A stretch of 8,178 nt of DNA, from assembly GCA_947453775.1 (NCBI GenBank), contig CANGHM010000016.1, positions 1-8,178 of the forward strand, given 5' to 3'. The notes below the pieces were generated by a model that ran no database searches, was not told the origin of the DNA, and saw only the letters and a program-made list of their open reading frames with translations. Source of the DNA: Rickettsiales bacterium. GTDB taxonomy: Bacteria; Pseudomonadota; Alphaproteobacteria; Rickettsiales; Rickettsiaceae. The position numbers and the translations under genes were made by a program. Shown here piece after piece: positions 1 to 6,494 of this stretch. The first letter of the stretch is position 1. Every line of letters starts with the position of its first letter.

Positions 1-171
1 GGGTAATCTTAAGGCTCAATTTGATTCGTTTGAAGTTTGATACTAGAAATAGCCTATAGTGCTACTGTCAGATAGTAAAGGGCGCAGTGAGGCAAGCCAG
101 CAAACCTCAAGTCAATTGACTATAACTCACAATAAAGCACTGAGAAAGCTTATTCAAGCGATATTAACCAT

Positions 172-204
172 CTTCCTTAAAAAGGCATATTAGCCTTTTG
201 GAAG
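172..204. terminator. Stem-loop, possible weak terminator
   Basis: The inner stem AAAAGGC (180-186) pairs perfectly with GCCTTTT (193-199) around a six-base loop. An outer stem CTTCC (172-176) pairs with GGAAG (200-204), leaving a three-base bulge at 177-179. The A-tract, short GC stem and T-tract resemble a bidirectional terminator of an AT-rich genome. However, the T-run is only four bases, lies inside the stem and is followed by GG. It could end transcription of a gene lying to the left of the window, or simply be a structured spacer. Confidence 0.3.
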
Positions 205-277
205 CCTGGAAAATCGCTAAACAAAACACCCTCCATCTCGCCAAAAGACAAATCACTATACGTGGGGAAATAGTTAC

Positions 278-283
278 TATAAT
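278..283 (+). promoter_or_regulatory. Candidate -10 element for the plus-strand gene
   Basis: A perfect TATAAT lies about 90 bases before the ATG of the downstream gene, in an AT-rich stretch. The hexamers 16 to 18 bases upstream (near 254-261) do not resemble TTGACA, so support is weak. A second TATAAT is at 352-357 inside the palindrome; used as a -10 box it would give an almost leaderless transcript starting near the TTG at 364. Confidence 0.22.
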
Positions 284-335
284 ATAAAATTAATATCATA
301 AATTCATTTTTTATGCATTAATGATCCTAAGGTAT

Positions 336-357
336 ATTATACTAAATTTAGTATAAT
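336..357. promoter_or_regulatory. Perfect 22-bp palindrome upstream of the orphan gene
   Basis: The left half ATTATACTAAA (336-346) is followed directly by its exact reverse complement TTTAGTATAAT (347-357). Symmetry continues to 333-360 with a single mismatched pair (335/358). Each half contains a TATAAT on one strand. The element ends 15 bases before the ATG at 373 and is followed at 361-365 by five T residues. It could be an operator for a dimeric regulator overlapping a promoter. As RNA it would form a 9-bp hairpin with an AATT loop that brings the AAGG at 329-332 close to the start codon. It is too AT-rich to be a confident terminator. Confidence 0.5.
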
Positions 358-372
358 GTATTTTTGAAATAT

Positions 373-1626
373 ATGCCCAAGCGCACTGCAGAAGAAGCTC
401 AGGATCTTGTTCTCAACCATACCGCAGAGAAAAGCAAAGCCCAGACTCAAGAAGAGACTGATCTGAAGGATATTTTAAATCGAGTAAGGCAATTTAAAAA
501 GGATCAAGCTAAATTATTATTTGAAGCCGTTGAGGATAAAAGTTATCTCAAGAATCCAGATCTCCAACGCCTTGGGGCAGAAGCTTTTATCGACCAACAG
601 CCCGATCTGCTCGATGCCGCGATTTCTAAACTAGATCCGCAATCAGGCAAATATCAAGAATTGCAAGAGCATGAGAAAAAATTCTATCAACACATCACAG
701 CAAATGCCCAACGGTTAGGCATAGAGCCAATTTCCTGGAATCATTCAACCAGTAATATCGGCGGTATTACAGAAACTGAAAATAACCTGGGAAGTGTCAA
801 GCTTAGATCAGTGAGTTTACCCACCCAATTAGATCCAGCAGAGAAGATGGATATTTTTTTGGCCGTCTCAGATGCAAATGGCAAGCGCATTTCCAAAGAC
901 AATCCTCTTTATTTTAGTGCGCATTACGATGAGATGGGAAAATTAGTTGAAATGAGCATGCCCAAACCTGTGCAATTAGGTGGAAAAGATACCGACCCAA
1001 TCAGCTTTCAGCATGGCGAGAACACCTACTACCTGCCAATTAATACGGGGCAATATCGCTTGATGCAAAAAGAAATATTGAAAAATAAAGGCGTGCAGAT
1101 CGAAGATTTAACAATAGAGAATCTTGCTGCAGACTTCGCGCTCAGCGCCAGCCCTCAGCAAAGAGCACAAGCAGCACAGAAACAAAGTCTAAGATCGTTC
1201 GGAGATGAATTAGGACTTAGAATTGATACATCTGCTCAAAGTGCACGAGGAGATTTACCCAGCCCAGGTACAGAAGGGTATGATGCAGACAGCGAAGCAG
1301 AAGCACCCAGATCACCAAATAGTCCTACCGCCGCACCCCAACCTCCACAACAGCAAGCTGGATTGTTGCAACGCGGATTAAATGCAGTCTGGAGTCTTGT
1401 TGGATTAGGAAATCAGAGTGCAGCACAAAACGCTCAACAAGCGCCTGTAAAAGTAAATCCACTTCTAAACATGGTACAACAAATTGAAAAGGGAGTTGAC
1501 GAAGCGTCCGCAGCGCTTGTGGTAGAGCCAAAAGCATCTCAACACGCGAGTGGATCACTGAGTTCACCAATTACGCCAAGAGTCCAATTACAAAGATCAC
1601 CAAGTGGGCAGGGATTTAGTAAGTAA
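373..1626 (+). CDS. Hypothetical protein with disordered Gln/Pro/Ser-rich C-terminal region; possible secreted host-interaction protein
   Basis: I do not recognise the family. The ATG at 373 gives 417 residues; an in-frame TTG at 364 (420 residues, the numbering used here) is less likely because it lies in a T-run, and neither start has a clear Shine-Dalgarno. Residues 5-120 are highly charged and probably helical. Residues 121-260 look like a folded region rich in beta-strand and turn residues (IFLAVSDANGKRISKDN at 164-180, YFSAHYDEMGKLVEM at 183-197). From about 262 the chain is low-complexity, rich in Gln, Ala, Pro and Ser, with Ser-Pro motifs near 300, 317, 320, 401 and 412. A short hydrophobic patch lies at 340-349. 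There is no signal peptide and no convincing membrane segment. Its 3' half is richer in G+C (31/60 and 32/60 in two stretches) than sampled neighbours (24-26/60). It is the only plus-strand gene and stands alone, so a type IV-secreted effector is possible, but that is inference. Confidence 0.75.
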   Translation: MPKRTAEEAQDLVLNHTAEKSKAQTQEETDLKDILNRVRQFKKDQAKLLFEAVEDKSYLKNPDLQRLGAEAFIDQQPDLLDAAISKLDPQSGKYQELQEHEKKFYQHITANAQRLGIEPISWNHSTSNIGGITETENNLGSVKLRSVSLPTQLDPAEKMDIFLAVSDANGKRISKDNPLYFSAHYDEMGKLVEMSMPKPVQLGGKDTDPISFQHGENTYYLPINTGQYRLMQKEILKNKGVQIEDLTIENLAADFALSASPQQRAQAAQKQSLRSFGDELGLRIDTSAQSARGDLPSPGTEGYDADSEAEAPRSPNSPTAAPQPPQQQAGLLQRGLNAVWSLVGLGNQSAAQNAQQAPVKVNPLLNMVQQIEKGVDEASAALVVEPKASQHASGSLSSPITPRVQLQRSPSGQGFSK

Positions 1627-1639
1627 TAATTTCTGCAAG

Positions 1640-2191
1640 TCAAGCTATAATCTTGCGCACTGCAGCTAGTGTGGCTGCAAAATCCTGGTTCACTAGAGCA
1701 TGGTCGTATTGAGCAGCTTTATCGCACTCATCTTGAGCTTTAAGCATTCTGCGCTCAATAATTGCAGGATCATCGCCTCTGGCAAGCAAACGTTTTTTCA
1801 GCTCTGCGATTGAAGGGGGAAGCAAAAAAATACTTACCACCTGGTACTGAGTAATTTGCCTTAAGCTTTGTGCCCCTTGCCAGTCAATGTCGAAAATTAC
1901 ATCGGTGCCGCTAGCTAGTTTAGCAAAAACAGGCTCTTTTGGTGTGCCATAATAATAGTCATAAACTTGGGCACTTTCAAGCAACTGACCATCTTGCTGA
2001 AGGCCTGCGTACTCCTTAAGGGTAATGAAGTGGTAATCGAGGCCATCTTGTTCATCGGCGCGCTTATAACGCGTTGTAACGGAAACTGACAACCATAAAT
2101 TTGGCACCTCTTTTAGCAAAGCCTTAATGATGCTAGATTTTCCCCCACCTGAAGGAGCAGATAAAATAAATAGTGTTCCTTTATTTTTCAC
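1640..2191 (-). CDS. gmk: Guanylate kinase (GMP kinase), short C-terminus
   Basis: Transfers phosphate from ATP to GMP to make GDP in the cytosol, feeding GTP and dGTP synthesis. The P-loop SAPSGGGKSS is at residues 11-20. The GMP-binding segment TTRYKRADEQDGLDYHF at 39-55 matches the guanylate kinase signature. The YYGTPKE stretch (80-86), DIDWQGAQ (101-108) and the lid segment with RLLARGDDPAIIERR (134-148) follow in normal order. The start is a GTG at 2191; this frame is closed by a TAA five codons upstream, so no other usual start precedes the P-loop. It overlaps the end of hisS by 11 bp, implying coupled translation. At 183 residues it lacks roughly the last 20 residues of the E. coli enzyme (207), stopping at RKIIA with a TGA; all catalytic parts are present. 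Confidence 0.96.
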   Translation of the reverse strand: MKNKGTLFILSAPSGGGKSSIIKALLKEVPNLWLSVSVTTRYKRADEQDGLDYHFITLKEYAGLQQDGQLLESAQVYDYYYGTPKEPVFAKLASGTDVIFDIDWQGAQSLRQITQYQVVSIFLLPPSIAELKKRLLARGDDPAIIERRMLKAQDECDKAAQYDHALVNQDFAATLAAVRKIIA

Positions 2192-3428
2192 CTTTAAAAA
2201 TCTTTAGCATTGCTGGAAACGAAACACTATCTTGCTGGGAGTTAGCTAAATCTTTCACCATATAAGTCTGATTAAGCTCCTCTTGCTCACCCAATATCAC
2301 CACATACTGAGCCTGGTGTTTATTAATCGCTTTTTGAATTACATCGCCTATTTTTTTACCACTTTCTAGCAAAGCGGCAATACCGTTTTCTCGCAATAAA
2401 GCTAGCCCACGCAGGGCAAAAACATGCTGATTTTGCGTAACTGGAATCACTACAACTGGTTTATGCGTGCTAATTTCTTGGGTACTTAAAATCATCAAGC
2501 GCTCAATTCCCCCAGCAAAACCCACGGCTGGAATCATCGACTTGCCCCCCATCATTTGAGCTAGGCCATCGTATCTGCCACCTGCAATAATTGCTGATTG
2601 CCCACCTAAATTGCTTGAGATAAACTCAAAAGCCGTATGATTGTAGTAGTCTAAGCCTCGGACTATATTGCAATTAACGCTAAATGCAATGCCTAAGTGA
2701 TTTAAATTCTGCTGCACTTCCTGAAAATAATGCTTTGCTTCTTGGGTATAGTAGTTAAAAATTTTTGGAGCATCAGCTATGATCGCCTGATCGCTATCTT
2801 CTTTTGAATCCAATATTCTTAAGGGGTTTTTTTGCAACCTGATCTTACTAATTTCAGATAAAGTAGCGATATGATCACTAAAATATTCATGCAATACTTG
2901 ACGGTAATTTACCCTTGACTGGGAGCAGCCCAAAGAGTTAATCTGCAAGGTATAATCTGCTATATTTAAAGCTTGGAGCAAATCGGCCCCTAGTTTGATT
3001 AACTCAGCATCGGCAGCAGGTTTATCCGCCCCTAAAAACTCAACGTTCACCTGATGAAATTGCCTTTGTCGGCCGGCCTGGGGTCTTTCGCGTCTGAAAA
3101 GCGGACCGTAGCTAAAAAGCCTAAGGGGCAATCTATGCTCTAGCCCACCAGACAGCACAGCGCGCATAATAGCTGCTGTAAACTCTGGACGCAAAGTCAG
3201 ATTATCCTGGCCTTGGTCGATAAAACTATACATCTCTTTGGTCACCACATCAGATGACTGACCCAAGCTCTTAGTGAAAATTTCGGTATGCTCAAGAATC
3301 GGTGTATAAATCTCACTGCAACCATAAAGCTTAGCAAGCCGAGTAAAAACATCAACTATATATCTAAAACTCAATATATCCTGATCAAGTAGATCGCGGC
3401 ATCCCTTAACCGGTCTTAAATTATTCAT
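2181..3428 (-). CDS. hisS: Histidyl-tRNA synthetase
   Basis: Class II synthetase charging tRNA-His with histidine using ATP, normally a homodimer. The ATG at 3428 gives 415 residues and places LRPVKGCRDLL at 4-14, the usual HisRS N-terminus; a TTG at 3440 would add four residues and is less likely. Motif 1 lies around EIYTPILEHTEIF (39-51). Motif 2 is YGPLFRRERPQAGR (107-120) followed by QFHQVNVEFLG. The histidine-specific RGLDYYNHTAFEF is at 257-269 and motif 3 AVGFAGGIERL at 301-311. The C-terminal anticodon-binding domain spans about 323-415. Length is typical for the family. The start overlaps the end of the symporter gene by 8 bp and no Shine-Dalgarno is evident, so translation probably depends on the upstream gene. 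The gene ends 11 bp inside gmk. Confidence 0.97.
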   Translation of the reverse strand: MNNLRPVKGCRDLLDQDILSFRYIVDVFTRLAKLYGCSEIYTPILEHTEIFTKSLGQSSDVVTKEMYSFIDQGQDNLTLRPEFTAAIMRAVLSGGLEHRLPLRLFSYGPLFRRERPQAGRQRQFHQVNVEFLGADKPAADAELIKLGADLLQALNIADYTLQINSLGCSQSRVNYRQVLHEYFSDHIATLSEISKIRLQKNPLRILDSKEDSDQAIIADAPKIFNYYTQEAKHYFQEVQQNLNHLGIAFSVNCNIVRGLDYYNHTAFEFISSNLGGQSAIIAGGRYDGLAQMMGGKSMIPAVGFAGGIERLMILSTQEISTHKPVVVIPVTQNQHVFALRGLALLRENGIAALLESGKKIGDVIQKAINKHQAQYVVILGEQEELNQTYMVKDLANSQQDSVSFPAMLKIFKGEK

Positions 3429-4740
3429 ATTTAAAATCAATTTTCTTTCTTAACACTAAAATTGCAACCAAGTTAATTAAAACCAAAAGCATCCCTACTA
3501 TCAACATTACAGTTCTAGCATTATTTAAAGTTGAATAAGCAAAAAATACAAATGAACAAATAGCGCACAATATAAAACTCAGCGGGCCGGCGCGAGGCGA
3601 TAAAAATTTGGCATTTTTCAGCCCCACCGCAAAAAATGCAGTGATAGTAGTGTATCCGGCAAAAAACAATACCACAGTCATAAAAACATCACTAAATGGA
3701 ATATAATTTTTTAAGATCTCTGCCATCACTTGCGCCTGAGAAATATCAGTTAATTTATACCAAGCCCCTGTAACTGCAATTACCATAGTTGTCATAAAAC
3801 AAATCAGAGTATCAGTTAAAAGCGCATAAATTGAGAGCTGAGCTTGCTTTTTAGGGTCAGTAATAGTAGTTTCGCTCTGTATTACTGAATCATAACCGGT
3901 GCCAATATCACCAGAATAAATTGCCGAAGATGTGCCTTGATAGCCGCACAGCAAAGCACTGCTGCCTATAAATCCACCTATTTGCGCCTGACCTGTAAAT
4001 GCAGTAACAAAAATTTGCTTAAACACCTGTGGAAGAATAGCCAAATGAGAAAAAATTATAAACAAACACAGCAAAACGTAGCTGACAATAAAAATAGGCA
4101 TCATTACAGAGCATAAATTAGCCACACGATTAACCCCTCCAGCACCAGCATATACCACCATTACCAACAATATAAAGGTAATAATGCCTCTATCAAGCGC
4201 AAAAAAATTCTGCAATGTATCAACAACTACATTAAATTGATACACCTCAATGGCATATATACACAACAGGAGTGCGGAAAATTTAGCCATAATTTGCCCC
4301 ACGCTACCAGCAAATGCATGTTGTAAATAATACATAGGACCACCATCATAGCCACCTTTTTGGTTTTTAATCCTATACTTCACCCCCAAATAAATCTCGC
4401 AGTATTTAACCAGCATGCCTAAAAAAGATGCCACCCAAATCCAAAATATGCTACCCACACCACCAATAAATACAGCTCCGCCAACGCCAACAATATTGCC
4501 TATTCCAATCATCCCTCCCACAGAAGCAAAATATAACTTAAAAGGATTTACGCCAGTATGACTATTGTTTTTATTTTCTAAGATCAATAAATTCAGGTTT
4601 TTTCTGATTGAAGCCAATACTTTAAACTGAAAGCCTCCAGAATAAAATGTTAGATACATGCCAATAATGCAGATTAATGCAAAACCTATATATGTTGAAA
4701 AAAATTGCTCTATTTGAGCAAGATAATCAAAAACAATCAT
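3421..4740 (-). CDS. AGCS-family sodium/amino-acid (alanine/glycine-type) symporter
   Basis: Inner-membrane secondary transporter importing a small amino acid, typically alanine or glycine, with sodium. The 439 residues contain about ten hydrophobic segments (for example 17-33, 84-110, 153-166, 186-200, 211-230, 306-324, 350-372, 387-401, 409-428). Family features are GGMIGIGNIVGVGGA (75-89), GSIFWIWVASFLGM (96-109), the E115 region leading to GVKYR, and GGPMYYL (133-139). The segment GYQGTSSAIYSGDIGTGYDS (266-285) replaces the canonical GxxxGxxSNEAGxGSAP-type motif, so this is a divergent subfamily and its substrate is uncertain. The ATG at 4740 has an AAAGGG Shine-Dalgarno that shares bases with the TAA stop of gltX, 8 bp away. 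The 3' end overlaps hisS. Its place in a translation operon suggests amino-acid scavenging from the host, which is inference. Confidence 0.92.
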   Translation of the reverse strand: MIVFDYLAQIEQFFSTYIGFALICIIGMYLTFYSGGFQFKVLASIRKNLNLLILENKNNSHTGVNPFKLYFASVGGMIGIGNIVGVGGAVFIGGVGSIFWIWVASFLGMLVKYCEIYLGVKYRIKNQKGGYDGGPMYYLQHAFAGSVGQIMAKFSALLLCIYAIEVYQFNVVVDTLQNFFALDRGIITFILLVMVVYAGAGGVNRVANLCSVMMPIFIVSYVLLCLFIIFSHLAILPQVFKQIFVTAFTGQAQIGGFIGSSALLCGYQGTSSAIYSGDIGTGYDSVIQSETTITDPKKQAQLSIYALLTDTLICFMTTMVIAVTGAWYKLTDISQAQVMAEILKNYIPFSDVFMTVVLFFAGYTTITAFFAVGLKNAKFLSPRAGPLSFILCAICSFVFFAYSTLNNARTVMLIVGMLLVLINLVAILVLRKKIDFKYE

Positions 4741-4748
4741 AACGCCCT

Positions 4749-6092
4749 TTAAACCTTTAGTCTTGCTATCACTAACTCTTTAGGAATTAAAGGAAGTAAT
4801 AGTGCCATTTCTGGACCATTATCCATGCCGGTAAGAGCAATTCTTAAAGGCATAAAAAGCTCCCTACCCTTTTTACCCGTTGCTTGCGAAAGCGCTTTAG
4901 TCCAAAAAGACCAACTAGTATTATCTAAAGATCCTTCAGGCAGAAGATCTATAGCAGTGGAGAGAAAATTTTTATCTAAATCGCAAAGCTTTGCACTTAT
5001 AGAAAAGATTTCTTTGGTATGGCAAATAGTCCACCAAATTTTTGCATCTTTCAATAGTTGTAAATTTGGCCTAATAGCAAGCCAAAAAGCTTCGTCCATA
5101 TCGCCCAAATCCATCTGCTTTAAAAAATCTTTAACATCAATATAGTCAAGCTCTAAAAGAAGCTTGTGATTAAGCAAAAGCAGCTCGTTTTTATCATATA
5201 TTGTAGGACTTGGCGAAAAACTGCCAATATCAAAATCTTGCACTAAAGCGGCTAAGTTTTTTTGTGGAGTAACAAATTTTGAAGTACCAATATATGCGAA
5301 AAAACTATTAATTGCCATTGCACAAACCCCCTCTTGCTCAAGAGCGCAAACCTCAAAACCACCTTCGCGTTTTGATATTTTCTCTTCCTTAGCTTTTAAA
5401 AAGCTCAAGTGCCCAAGCTCAGGGATCTTGGCATTCATAGCTTCAAACATTTGCAGCTGAATTGCTGTGTTATTGATATGATCCTCACCCCTAAAAATAT
5501 GGGTAATACCATAATCAGCATCGTCAATAGCGCTACATAACATATAAGTAAATGTACCATCTTGGCGTATTACGATTGGGTCAGATATACTACTGGCTTG
5601 ATAGGAAACTTTATTGCGCACTAAATCCTGCCAGGAAATTTCTTTATTTGTTAGCTTAAAACGATAGTGCGGCTTTATGCCTTGCAGGGTATACTGCTCT
5701 ATTTGCTCTTGAGTAAGGTTTAATGCACTGCGATCGTAAATCGGCGGGCGTTGATTGATTAACTGAGTTTTACGTTTAATTTCCAGCTCCTCGGGAGTTT
5801 CAAAACATGGATATATAAAACCCTTGGCCAACAAATCTTTGAATACCTCATCGTAACGACTAAGCCTAGCAGATTGATAAAAAATATCATCCCACACAAG
5901 CCCGAGCCAAGCTAGATCCACTAATAACTGAGTCTTAAAATGCTCAGTAGAGCGAGCCAAATCGGTATCATCAATACGCAGGATAAACTTACCACCCATT
6001 TTTTGAGCAAATAAATAATTGACTAAAGCGGGCCTTACGCTTCCTACATGCAACAGCCCAGTAGGGGAAGGTGCAAAACGAGTTATAACCAT
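4749..6092 (-). CDS. gltX: Glutamyl-tRNA synthetase
   Basis: Class I synthetase charging tRNA-Glu. In bacteria without GlnRS, a GltX also misacylates tRNA-Gln for correction by GatCAB. The N-terminal FAPSPTGLLHVGSVRPALVN (6-25) carries the HIGH-type motif as HVGS. RIDDTDLARS (39-48), the catalytic-domain segment IFRGEDHINNT (199-209) and the KMSKS-type loop EEKISKREGG (236-245) follow. The C-terminal helical anticodon domain ends with KKGRELFMPLRIALTG (407-422), typical of the family. The zinc-binding cysteine cluster of the E. coli enzyme is absent; only C96 remains in that region. Length of 447 is normal. The ATG at 6092 is preceded by TAGG about 8 bases upstream, overlapping the TAG stop of rbfA. 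Many Rickettsiales have two gltX genes, so this may be one of a pair. Confidence 0.97.
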   Translation of the reverse strand: MVITRFAPSPTGLLHVGSVRPALVNYLFAQKMGGKFILRIDDTDLARSTEHFKTQLLVDLAWLGLVWDDIFYQSARLSRYDEVFKDLLAKGFIYPCFETPEELEIKRKTQLINQRPPIYDRSALNLTQEQIEQYTLQGIKPHYRFKLTNKEISWQDLVRNKVSYQASSISDPIVIRQDGTFTYMLCSAIDDADYGITHIFRGEDHINNTAIQLQMFEAMNAKIPELGHLSFLKAKEEKISKREGGFEVCALEQEGVCAMAINSFFAYIGTSKFVTPQKNLAALVQDFDIGSFSPSPTIYDKNELLLLNHKLLLELDYIDVKDFLKQMDLGDMDEAFWLAIRPNLQLLKDAKIWWTICHTKEIFSISAKLCDLDKNFLSTAIDLLPEGSLDNTSWSFWTKALSQATGKKGRELFMPLRIALTGMDNGPEMALLLPLIPKELVIARLKV

Positions 6093-6100
6093 ATTGTTAC

Positions 6101-6487
6101 CTAACTTATTACCTCTGCTTGAATTTTGGCAAAAACCTCGTTGACTTGCATAGCATTAATAAAGCCATTGTCATAAATAAATCTTAGCTCAGGGGCGTAT
6201 TTTAACGATACTTTTTCAACAATCATTTTACGAATCATAACTTTCGCCAAAGCCAACTCCCGCAATAATTCTTTATGTGTAATGGGCGAGGTAATGCCAG
6301 GTATGAAATAACATGTCACTAGCTTTAAGTCGGGGGAAACAACCAAATTAGTTATATTACAAGCAGCATCATGCAAATTAGGGCTTAAGTTTTTGCCCAC
6401 TATAAAAATTTCTTCTAGCGCTGTGCGGATTAAACTCGCCACTCTAAGGGTGCGATAAGAGTTTTGATTTTTCGATCTGGTAACCAT
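6101..6487 (-). CDS. rbfA: 30S ribosome-binding factor A
   Basis: RbfA binds the immature 30S subunit and helps final processing of the 5' end of 16S rRNA; it also matters for growth in the cold in model bacteria. The 128-residue protein has the single KH-like fold pattern: N-terminal helix YRTLRVASLIRTALEEIF (11-28), strand NITNLVVSPDLKLVTCYF (44-61) including the family hallmark VSPDLK, a second helix RELALAKVMIRKMIVEKV (76-93), and the strand LKYAPELRFIYD (95-106). The C-terminus is short, as is usual in compact genomes. The ATG at 6487 lies 7 bp after the infB stop, and the infB-rbfA order is widely conserved in bacteria. Only a weak ribosome binding site is visible, so coupling to infB is likely. 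Confidence 0.94.
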   Translation of the reverse strand: MVTRSKNQNSYRTLRVASLIRTALEEIFIVGKNLSPNLHDAACNITNLVVSPDLKLVTCYFIPGITSPITHKELLRELALAKVMIRKMIVEKVSLKYAPELRFIYDNGFINAMQVNEVFAKIQAEVIS

Positions 6488-6494
6488 ATACTTA

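Larger units (their letters stand above)
1..335. other. Non-coding or decayed leader region, no supported gene
   Basis: I see no convincing gene here. Two short plus-strand open stretches exist: 53-193 (GTG possible at 59, 44 codons, ending ALRKLIQAILTIFLKKAY) and 168-287 (TTG possible at 198). Neither has an ATG or a ribosome binding site. Bases 2-40 and 3-59 are also open from the window edge, in different frames, and either could be the last codons of a gene to the left. The stretch also holds a 12-bp palindrome AGTCAATTGACT at 110-121, a stem-loop at 172-204 and an AT-rich segment from 271 onward. It may be ordinary spacer, a decayed gene or part of a small RNA; nothing matches a structured RNA that I recognise. 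Confidence 0.5.

Noticed and set aside
48..118. Minus-strand 21-codon open stretch encoding a fragment like DLRFAGLPHCALYYLTVAL
   Set aside because: Bounded closely by stops on both sides and too short to support as a gene or transposase relic without a search.
164..180. TTAA pair resembling an alphaproteobacterial CtrA site
   Set aside because: The spacing between the two TTAA is 9 rather than the expected 7 bases.
321..356. Eleven-residue upstream open frame MILRYIILNLV before the orphan gene
   Set aside because: Very short, no ribosome binding site, and its sequence is dictated by the palindrome.
333..365. Palindrome plus T-run as a Rho-independent terminator
   Set aside because: The stem has almost no G-C pairs and it sits at a gene start rather than after a gene.
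1325..1570. Minus-strand open frame of 81 codons inside the orphan plus-strand gene
   Set aside because: It lies wholly antisense to a longer gene, in its repetitive Gln/Ala part, with no ribosome binding site or recognisable domain.
4825..5145. Plus-strand open frame of 106 codons inside gltX
   Set aside because: Shadow of the well-supported gltX gene; no domain, low-quality composition.
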